Shown here in pieces: positions 25,367 through 34,900 of a DNA stretch of 64,000 nucleotides. Position numbers and translations under genes: made by a program. The stretch is from an uncultured Clostridium sp. (lineage in GTDB: Bacteria; Bacillota_A; Clostridia; TANB77; CAG-508). A model generated the notes under the pieces. That model did not search any database and was not told the origin of the DNA. It was given only the letters and a program-made list of their open reading frames with translations. The stretch lies in contig CAKNIU010000001.1 in the NCBI GenBank assembly GCA_930980675.1, positions 1 to 64,000 of the forward strand. The letters run 5' to 3'. Position 1 is the first letter of the stretch. Every line of letters starts with the position of its first letter.

Positions 25367-27412
25367 TTATTGTGTTACAACATTGTATTCAGTTGTAATT
25401 CCAGAAACACTGGATGGAGATGTAACTGTTAATCCACCATTGCTACTTGGAACAGTATTGCTAGAATTTGAACCATTTGTTGTGGTTGTATTATCATTAA
25501 CATTAACTACATTAGCATCTATTGAACTAGATGTAGGAATACCGTCATCAGTAGTTCCATCTAAAGAATTGCCATTTACTGCATCATTTTCTTGCTCTAG
25601 AGGTTCGTTTGTTACTAAGCAAATATATGAAACTACTTCTTCGTGAATTTCATCAGGAATTATAGTATCTGTATTTGATAATATAAATTCTATAAATACA
25701 TCGCTTTCTGGTAGTAATATAAAGTAACACCTTTCAATTGAATCTGCATATACTAAATCAAAATAAGAATAATATATACCATTATCTAATATGAAAGAAC
25801 TACTTCCTAATTCAAGAGTGGTTGTAGTAGCATCTATTTGTGAAGAAAATAGATTATAAAGGTAAGTAAAAAAGCTTGATCTACCTTCGTTTGTATTTAT
25901 ATCAAAACCAGAACCAGTTAGTCCTTCAAGAGATTGTATATATGAAAGTTGATAAGTTCCATTTATCAAAGCTCCATTTCCATCTTCTGACCAAGTACTT
26001 GCATCATACTCTAAGAAATAGTCTTCATAAAAATTATATGGTAAATAATTTGCTAAATTATCTTCGGCGTTATTGCCAACTAAAGTATTTTCATTTTCGT
26101 TCTGATTATTTTGTGGTAAGCCTGTAAAAATACCATTTACAAAATTAGCAAAAGTAGAAGTAATTATTATAGTTAAGGCTATTGATGAAATGATGCCACT
26201 TGCTAATATTCCTAACAAAACAAAAGGTATAGAAGTTCCGCCTTTTTTGTTAGCTATATCTAATAATTGTGCTGGACTTTGGGTTTCAACTTTATATTTT
26301 TCTAATTTTTTATTTACATCTCCCTTATATAAAGGATAAAAAGCAAAAGCATATACTATATTAATAATTATAGGTAATAATGTTGTTAGCAACATTGGTA
26401 AGATAGCACTTGATAAACTTGGTGTACCTAACATGTTAGTCAAGCTAGAAAAAGTTGCATATATTCCTATAAGTGATACAGCACATGAGATTAATGTAAA
26501 TATAAAGCCAAATAGATATAGTTTTCTATATAAATAGTAAATTCCTCCAAAGAAAAATGCTGGTATACTAAATTTTCTTCTATTAGCTTTCTCATAAAGA
26601 GTACCCATCCATGCTTTCTTAAATTCTTCGTCATTGCTTGAGCCGTAAGAATTTTGAAAACCAGATTGGTCATTGCTAAAACCTTGATCGTTCATTTGAG
26701 AATTGTCTTGACCAGCAAAATTTTGAAAGCCAGATTGATTATTATTGAAGTCTTGGTTGTTCATTTGAGAATTGTCTTGACCAGCAAAATTTTGAAAACC
26801 AGATTGGTCATTGCTAAAACTTTGATCGTTCATTTGAGAATTGTCTTGACCAGCAAAATTTTGAAAACTAGTTTGATTATTGTTAAAATCTTGATTTGGG
26901 TCAATTGAACTTTGGTTAATAGGGTCTTGACTAATAGGGTTTGGGTTGATTGATTGACTTAGTATAGGGTTTACATGTATTGTATTAGTGTTTAAATCGT
27001 TTAAAGGCTCATTATTTTGAGGTTCACTGCTAACTGCCATATTATTTAAATTAGTATTTTCTGCTATATTATCTGTAGTATTGGAATTATTAGCATTATC
27101 TGGTTCAAGAGCGCTATCTTGACTATTTTCTTGATTGTTATCTTGACTATTGTCATTAGGTTCAGCTGAGTCATCTTGCTGAACATTCATATAAGTTTGA
27201 TTATAAATGTCATTATTAATAGTAGTATTATCATAATATGGTGAATTTCCCACATCATTATTTTGAAAATAAGGATTATAATATGGGTTATCTTCTGTAT
27301 TTGGTACATATGGATTATTTGCATTTTCAATTGGATTATTTGAGTTTTCAATTTTATTATTTGCATTTTTATTGTCTAAATTTGAATTTCCTAAATTGTT
27401 GTTTTCGTCCAT
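25367..27412 (-). CDS. DUF2628 membrane protein with Asn/Gln-rich repeats
   Basis: 681 residues from the ATG at 27412 (GGGAG upstream). Residues 1 to ~245 are Asn/Gln/Asp-rich with three 23-residue repeats beginning SGFQNFAGQDNSQMN. Then a DUF2628-like block (AWMGTLYEKANRRKFSIPAFF, IYYLYRKLYLFGF) with several membrane helices (about 270-445), then an extracytoplasmic Thr/Ser/Asn-rich C-terminus. Function of DUF2628 is unknown. An envelope or sensing role is only a guess. A longer reading upstream would overlap asd and is rejected. Confidence 0.75.
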   Translation of the reverse strand: MDENNNLGNSNLDNKNANNKIENSNNPIENANNPYVPNTEDNPYYNPYFQNNDVGNSPYYDNTTINNDIYNQTYMNVQQDDSAEPNDNSQDNNQENSQDSALEPDNANNSNTTDNIAENTNLNNMAVSSEPQNNEPLNDLNTNTIHVNPILSQSINPNPISQDPINQSSIDPNQDFNNNQTSFQNFAGQDNSQMNDQSFSNDQSGFQNFAGQDNSQMNNQDFNNNQSGFQNFAGQDNSQMNDQGFSNDQSGFQNSYGSSNDEEFKKAWMGTLYEKANRRKFSIPAFFFGGIYYLYRKLYLFGFIFTLISCAVSLIGIYATFSSLTNMLGTPSLSSAILPMLLTTLLPIIINIVYAFAFYPLYKGDVNKKLEKYKVETQSPAQLLDIANKKGGTSIPFVLLGILASGIISSIALTIIITSTFANFVNGIFTGLPQNNQNENENTLVGNNAEDNLANYLPYNFYEDYFLEYDASTWSEDGNGALINGTYQLSYIQSLEGLTGSGFDINTNEGRSSFFTYLYNLFSSQIDATTTTLELGSSSFILDNGIYYSYFDLVYADSIERCYFILLPESDVFIEFILSNTDTIIPDEIHEEVVSYICLVTNEPLEQENDAVNGNSLDGTTDDGIPTSSSIDANVVNVNDNTTTTNGSNSSNTVPSSNGGLTVTSPSSVSGITTEYNVVTQ
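26652..26858 (-). repeat. Three tandem 69-bp coding repeats
   Basis: Three adjacent copies starting at 26652, 26721 and 26790, plus a diverged partial copy from 26859. Period is exactly 69 bp (23 codons), so copy-number changes stay in frame. Copies differ by a few bases, with the first and third most alike. Confidence 0.9.
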
Positions 27413-27512
27413 TTCTTTTTCTCCCTTCGTTAAAATTATATTTATTATAAAATAAAAAATAAAATTATACAATAAAATATTGGAAAAATTTAAAATTTTC
27501 GTTACAATAATG

Positions 27513-28547
27513 TTACATAAACTGTAACAATTTTTCAATAATTTGCACAGCATTAGAAGCAGCACCTTTACGAATGTTATCTGCAACACACCAAAAATTC
27601 AAACCATTAGGAATACTAAAATCTCTTCTAATACGTCCAACTAGAACTTGGTCTTTGCCAGTAGCAGAAGTTGCGATTGGATACTTTTGAGACTTTATGT
27701 CATCTACTAAAGTTATACCTTGTGAATGAGCTAGCAAACTTTTTACTTCATCTAAATCAAAGTTATTTTCAAATTCAACATTTATACTTTCACTGTGAGA
27801 ATTTATAACTGGTACTCGTACAGTAGTAGCTGTTACAGCTAAATTGGGTTTACCTAAAATTTTACGAGTCTCATTAATCATTTTCATTTCTTCTTTGGTG
27901 TATCCATTATCTAAAAATACATCAATATGTGGCAAACAATTATTAAAAATAGGGTATGGAAACTTCTTTAATTCATAATTGTTTGAAGAAGCAATATTAA
28001 TGTCTGAACTTTCTTTAAAGCTTTTAATACCATTTTCTAAATCATATATTCCATCTCTGCCAGCTCCAGAAACTGCTTGGTATGTAGAATAAACAATTCT
28101 TTTTATCTTGTACTTATCATCCAACGGTTTTAAACAAACTACAGCTTGAATAGTTGAACAATTTGGGTTGGCAATAATGCCATGATTATTTTCTATTTCT
28201 TCAGGGTTAACCTCAGGAACAACTAATGGAATATCTTTTTCCATACGAAAAGCACTACTATTATCTACAACAATACAGCCTTTTGAAGCGGCAATTGGTG
28301 CATATTTTTTAGAAGTTGTAGCTCCGGCAGAAAATATGGCAAAATCAAAACCTTCATCAAAAGAACTTTCATTAAGCTCTTTCACAATATATTCTTTTCC
28401 TAAAAATTCTATTTTTGTACCAGCTGATTTCTTAGATGCAAATAATACATATTCTGATATAGGAAGATGTTTTTCTTCTAACACTTTCAAAGCGATTCTA
28501 CCAACAACACCAGTAGCTCCAACTACTGCTAATTTAAAATTTTTCAT
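27513..28547 (-). CDS. asd: Aspartate-semialdehyde dehydrogenase
   Basis: Converts aspartyl phosphate to aspartate semialdehyde for lysine/diaminopimelate, threonine and methionine synthesis. NADP-binding VVGATGVVGRIALKVLEE at the N-terminus, the catalytic cysteine in NPNCSTIQAV, and the GRIRRDFSIPNGLNFWCVADNIRKGAASNA C-terminal signature segments are all present (344 residues). RBS AAAGGA precedes the ATG. Stands alone between two membrane-protein loci. No riboswitch seen upstream. Confidence 0.95.
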   Translation of the reverse strand: MKNFKLAVVGATGVVGRIALKVLEEKHLPISEYVLFASKKSAGTKIEFLGKEYIVKELNESSFDEGFDFAIFSAGATTSKKYAPIAASKGCIVVDNSSAFRMEKDIPLVVPEVNPEEIENNHGIIANPNCSTIQAVVCLKPLDDKYKIKRIVYSTYQAVSGAGRDGIYDLENGIKSFKESSDINIASSNNYELKKFPYPIFNNCLPHIDVFLDNGYTKEEMKMINETRKILGKPNLAVTATTVRVPVINSHSESINVEFENNFDLDEVKSLLAHSQGITLVDDIKSQKYPIATSATGKDQVLVGRIRRDFSIPNGLNFWCVADNIRKGAASNAVQIIEKLLQFM

Positions 28548-28767
28548 AAAAATACCAATCCTTTCTTAAAATATATTATGCATCAAGTATGCAATGTGTA
28601 AGTTTTGATTTTAGATTATATTGTTAAGTATATTGCTTAATATAATATAAAATTATTATAGCGTAATAATAAAAAAATAGCTACCGCTCAATAAAGTTTA
28701 TCCAAAATTTTTATTTAATAGAAATAAAATTTATGATAAAATAAAACTGAAAAAGGAGCAAAAAATT

Positions 28768-28824
28768 ATGACAAAAATCGCTGAAAGCCTTGGGGCTGTA
28801 TATATATATATATATATATCTTAG
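28768..28824 (+). CDS. 18-codon ORF ending in a (TA) microsatellite
   Basis: The intergenic stretch 28548-28953 (406 bp) holds this ORF and a hairpin, nothing else I can name. The ORF has a good site (AAAAGGAG, nine bases before the ATG), encodes MTKIAESLGAVYIYIYIS, and stops right after a run of 10.5 TA units at 28799-28819. Because the repeat is dinucleotide, slippage would change the frame and the stop. It may be a leader peptide or a fragment of a lost gene. Expression is unproven. Confidence 0.35.
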   Translation: MTKIAESLGAVYIYIYIS

Positions 28825-28856
28825 GATTTAAAAAAATAAACTTATGTAAACGTAGT

Positions 28857-28910
28857 AAAAAACTATGTGTTTTAAGTGAACGAAAATTCACTTTTAACGC
28901 ATAGTTTTTT
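28857..28910 (+). terminator. Long hairpin upstream of the giant surface-protein gene
   Basis: 24-base arms (28857-28880 with 28887-28910) with a few mismatches and a six-base loop, ending in a T run. Likely a terminator or attenuator about 45 bases before the gene's start codon. Confidence 0.65.
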
Positions 28911-28953
28911 ATGCTTTTTTGAAAAAAATAATAAAGGAAGGAAAGAGGACAAT

Positions 28954-31900
28954 ATGAAGAACATAAGAGAACCAAAAGGTATAACACTATTATCACTAGT
29001 TATAACAATAGTAGTAATGCTTATATTAGCAGGAGTAGCTTTACGAGCAACTATTGGTGAAGGTGGTTTATTAGGCTCTGTAAGAAATACAGTTGGACAA
29101 TACCAAAATGTGACAGAACAAGAGCAAAAAGACCAAAATAGTTTTGTAGATGCATTTAATGAATTGCTAAATGGCTCAGGTACTCCACGGAGATACCACA
29201 GGAAATGTAAGTATAGCCGAAAAGCCAACAATAAATATTGCGGATTGGAGTAGTACTGGAGGCATTGTAGAAATCTCTACATTAAGTGGATATACCACAC
29301 AATATAGAGTGGGATTAAATGGAGAATGGCTAGAATATAATGGACAAGTAGATGTAGTTAATGGTGAGACAATCTTTGCTAGATATGCAAATGGTGATGA
29401 AATGAGCCAAGCTGTAAGCAAAGTTGTAAGTGATACAAATGGACCAAAAGTAACAATAAGTGAGCCAGTTGTAAATGGAGGAGAAATAAGCATAAGTGTT
29501 ACGGCTATAGATGAAGAAATGGGAATGCCAACACCTCCAACATATGATTATTACATAAAAAAAGCAAGTGAGAGCTTTTATGCAACTGCAGGACATAATA
29601 CAACAGGTGAGTTTACATATACAAACTTAGATGGCTTTACTCAATATGATATAAGAGTAATAACAAATGACTTGGCAGGAAATCAAGGAGTAGCAACAAC
29701 AGGTTCACAAACACAAAGCACAGATAATCAAGCTCCAACAATCAACCTAACAGCAGAACAAATAACAACAAGATCAATAAGAGTAAATGCAAATGCAGTA
29801 GATGAAGGCAGTGGAATAAAAGAATATAAATTCTATATAGGAACAACACCAGGAGAGTATGGAGAAGCAATAGTTCAAAACATAAATAGTGTAAGTGAAG
29901 GAACAAATCCGAATACAGAAGGCTTTGGAGTATACACATTTGAAAACTTAACTCAAAACACAACATATTATATTAAAGTAGAAGTAACAGATAACTCAGA
30001 CAATACTGATGATCAAGAAATAACAGTTCAAACATACTTAGTACCATCAGCAGGTGAAGCAGTAAAAGTTACAACAAATTGGAATGAAAGCAGTGCACCA
30101 GAAACTGCAACAGCAAGTGTAAGCTTTAGTACAGATAAAAATTATGATATTGTATACACTACAAGCACAGAAAACGGTGTACCAAATAATTGGCAAAATT
30201 ACACAGCAAGCTTTAATGCTACAAATGGAGATTCAGTATATGTAGCATTAACAGATGGATTAAATTATGGCGAGTATACACAAGTTAATATAAGAGATTT
30301 TGAAGGACCAAAATTTGAAATTACAACAGACAATATAAAAACAAATGCAATAACAGTAAATGTAAATGCACAAGATAATGGGGCAGGTATGCCAAACGAA
30401 GTTTTATACAGCTACTATATAAAACAAAATGAAGAAGAAGACTATAGACTAGTAGCTGAAAATCAAACAAAGTTAAGCTATACTTATACAAATTTGCAAT
30501 CGCAAACTACATATAATATAAAAGTAGAAGCAAAGGACAAAATAGGAAATGTAGGAGAAGGAACAGTAAATGGAGTCACTCAAGAATTCTCCTACACTCT
30601 AGGAAACATAACATTTGGAAATCCAGTATGGCAAAATGGAATAGCACAAGTAGCAGTTACAAACAATACAGATTACACAATGCAATATAAATCAGTACCT
30701 AAAGATGTAGAGATAACAGATGCAATTATACAAGAAGAAAACTGGACAAATGCCAATGCGGTAACAGAAACAGTAACAAATTTAAATCATTTAGATAAAA
30801 TAGTAGCAAGGCTAACAGATGGAACAAATGTTACTTCATATGCAACAACAACAGTTAGAGATGACATAGCACCAAGTATTTTAAGTGTTGATGGAAATGC
30901 AACCAATTGGACAAATCAAAATGTAACTTTAACAATAAATGCAGAAGATAATGAAACTGGACTAGCAGATGAAGCATATAGTTTTGACAATGGCCAAACA
31001 TGGCAAGCAGGTAATACAAAAGAATACAGTAGAAACACATATGGTATTATAGTTGTTGTAAGAGATAAAGTAGGAAATGAAGCGAGATATAGTACAATAA
31101 ATATTGATAGACTAGATACAGAAGGTCCAATTTTAAATATAAATACAACAGGAACAGCAAATAAAATAACAGTAGAAGTACTATCATGTGAAGATGCAGG
31201 AATAGGAATGGCAAGTCCAAAAAGGTATGTTTATTATATGGCAACAAGTGAAGCGGGGCTAGACACAGCTAGTGGTGAAGAAACCCAAAATACAACAAAA
31301 GAATATAGCGGACTAACACAAAATACAACTTACTACATAAAAGTAAAAGCCCAAGACCTTTTAGGAAATGCAACAGAAATAATAAGAGAGGTACAAACAG
31401 GTTCATTAGATGCAGATACATCTTCATTACAAATAAGTGAGCCAACATGGTCTAACCATACAGCAAGTGTAAACATAACAAATAGTTCAAGTTATAGTAT
31501 GCAGTACCAAGTAGTAAAATCTGATGGAACATTCAATGGCAATAGTGGTTGGCAAGATGCATCGAATAACACAGTAAGTTTAGATACATTAAATTTAGGA
31601 GACACAGTATATGCAAGACTAACAGATGGAAATAACTACAGTAGTGTGGTACAAAGAGAAGTAACAGATACTGTAAATCCAAGTATAACAGAAGTAACAG
31701 GAAATCCAAACGAATGGACAAACCAAAGTGTAACATTAACAGTAAATGCAGAAGATAACGAATCAGGTTTAGCAGATGAGGCATATAGTTTTGATAATGG
31801 AGCAAGTTGGCAAGCAGGCAATACAAAAGTATTTAATGAAAATACATCAGGAATAGTTATACAAGTAAAAGATAAAGCAGATAACATAATCTCATATGAT

Positions 31901-34900
31901 CCAATAGATATAACAAAAATAGATAAAACAGGTCCAAATGTTGCTGTACAAGAACAGACTGGAACAACAACAAACTCAATTACAGTTAAGGCAATAGCAG
32001 GAGATGGTGGAGTAGGAATACCCGAAACACCAACATATACTTATTACATAAAAAGAACAACAGAAACAAATTGGGGAACGGGCACAAGTTCAAATAAAGA
32101 CACACATAAATTTGAAAGATTAATATCAGGTGTAGAATACAACATTAAGGTAGAAGTACAAGATAGCTTAAATAATGTGGGCTCAGGAGAAACCACAGTT
32201 ACAACCCAAAACTTATTATATGCTGAAAATGTAAGGTTAATAGATACTGTATGGCATAATGGACTAGCCACAATAACTGTACAAAACAATTCAGAACAAT
32301 ACGATATGCAATATCAAATAGGACTAAATAATGCAGAAGTAAACAACAATGGAAGTTGGACAATAATAAAAGAAAAAACTGCAAATATAGATTCAATACC
32401 TAATAATAGTACAGTTTATGTAAAACTAACAGATGGTGTAAATGCAACACAAGGATATGCAACATTTAATATAGATAACCCATCAGAGGACAGCTATACA
32501 GAGCAAACTTTAGCACAAAATACTACAAGAAGTAGTTATGACATATTAGGTGTATCAGTCACAAATAATGAAATACAGGTTGTAATAAATGAAGAACAAG
32601 AAGGGGCAACACTATACAGTTATTACTACAAAAACATAAATGATGAAGAATATAGTTTAATAAGTTCAAACACATATTACAATGAACCAGCAGTTATAAC
32701 AAATGTAACAGAAGGTGGAATATACAAAATATTAGTAACAGCAATAGATGAAGATGGAAATGTAACAAGGAGTGAGAACAAAGCCACGACTATAGCATTA
32801 GATGGTGCAACAGCAAACCAAACATATAGTGAAAATAGAACATATATAGATAATAGTACACAAATGACATTACAAGACAGCAAAGGAGAAACAAGACAAG
32901 TAAATGCAGGCTACACAGTAAGTTTACCAGCAAGTTTTAAAGTATCAGAAAATACAGCAGAACAACAACTATCAGAAGGTGTAGTATTAAAAGATAGTTC
33001 AAATAATGAATATGTATGGATACCAGTAGAAGATGCAATATATGATGGAACAACACTAATGCCAACAAGTGCGGGAGAAGCAGCAAGTAGAACATACAAA
33101 CCAATGTCAATATTGCAAGCAGGATATGATGATTACTATGAAAGTATAGTATATACATATAATGGAACAGTATCATACAGAAATACTGGAGCAAGATTGG
33201 GTAATTCAAGTTATAGAGAGCCAAGCTTGCTAACAAACAACAGTGCAGATGGATACACATGGAGAATGAGCAACATAATAGGAAACAGATATGATGCAGA
33301 TGATTCGCTATATAATGCAATACTAGGATTTGAGAGCACAACAGAAATGGGAGAATACTTAGCAACAAATTATAACAGTATGATAACATCAGTAGACTCA
33401 TTTGGAGGCTTTTACATAGGAAGATATGAAACAACAGTAGATAGTAGCAGTGGAAACTATGTAGTAGGGTCAAGACAAAATGCACAAGTTCTAACAAGTA
33501 CAAACTGGTATAATATGTACTTGTATCAAGACAGTACAAAATACGCTTCAAACCCATATGCAAGCACAGCAAGTGTAAGAAGTATGATGGTAACAGGAAG
33601 CCAATGGGATCAAATGCTAAACTACATACTAAGAGGAGCAGATAGCTCAAAAGTAGCAACAAGAGTTGGACAGCAAAAAAATGCTCTAAGTAATAGTGGA
33701 CAAGACAGCACAGACAAAATAAACAATATATATGATTTAGGGTCAAATGCATATGAGATGACACAAGAGGCAAATAGCATAAATTACAGAATATATAGAG
33801 GTGGAAGTTATGATGCCACAACAACTAAAACCCCTATGACAAGAACAAACTCAGTACCAGATGATATGGGACCAATAATAGGAACAAGACTATCATTATA
33901 CTTGCGAAGTACAAATGATACAACAGGACCAAATGCGGAAATACAAGAGATAACCCCATCATCAAATTCTATAACAGTAAGAGTAAGAGCAACAGATAAA
34001 GAAACAGGCGTAGCAAGTTATGAATATTATATAAGTACAAACGGAAGCAGTTATGACTTAGCAGGTACAGGAACAAATGAATACACATATACAGGCTTAA
34101 GACCACAAACAAGATATTACATAAGAGTAATAGCAGTAGATGGAGCCGGAAATAAAGGAGAGCCAGCAGAAACACAAACAAGCACAACAAACTTAGGAGC
34201 AATAGCAAACTCAGCAATAACAGTAGCACAAAAATATGGCTCAAATGGAAATGGTGTAGTGCAATTAAGTTTAGCAGAAGAATATGCAAGCACAGGATAT
34301 GAAATAAGATACAAAGTAAATGGAGAAGGAAGCTATGTATCAGGAAGTACAATAACAGGATTGTCAAATGGAGACCAAATATCAGCAATAGTAGCAGATG
34401 ATAATAACCAATCATCAGACGCAAAAGAGTTAGTAGTAGATGAACTAGAGGAATATGCATATATAGATAGTGATGGAAAAACATATACAGAAGAGCAAGC
34501 ACAAGAAGAACAAAATAAAGGAAAAACATCATATGACACAAACATAGTATATGAAGACTCAAGTGGAGCAACAGCCACAATCCCAGCCGGATTTAAAGTA
34601 GGAACCACAGAAACAGTAAATACAATAAATAATGGATTAGTAATACAAGATGCAGACGGAAACGAATTCGTATGGGTACCAGCAACAGCAATAGAAACAA
34701 ATACAGCAACAAATTCAGCAGAAAAAGCAATGGCAAGAAGACAGGCAGGAGACAATTCAAACTATTATGAAGGAATACTATATACATTTAGTGGAACAAG
34801 TTCTACAAAAAGAAGAAATAGCGTAGCTCTAGGAACAAGTACATATAGAGAGCCTAGCTTAGTAACAGGAGGAGCAGATTACACATGGAATGTAGGAAAC

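Noticed and set aside
26652..26900. CRISPR array
   Set aside because: The repeats are adjacent 69-bp coding units without spacers, in frame with a protein.
29171..29173. ATG as an independent start for the giant ORF
   Set aside because: It has no ribosome site and no signal sequence, and it lies inside the pilin-like coding stretch. The shifted fusion explains both halves.
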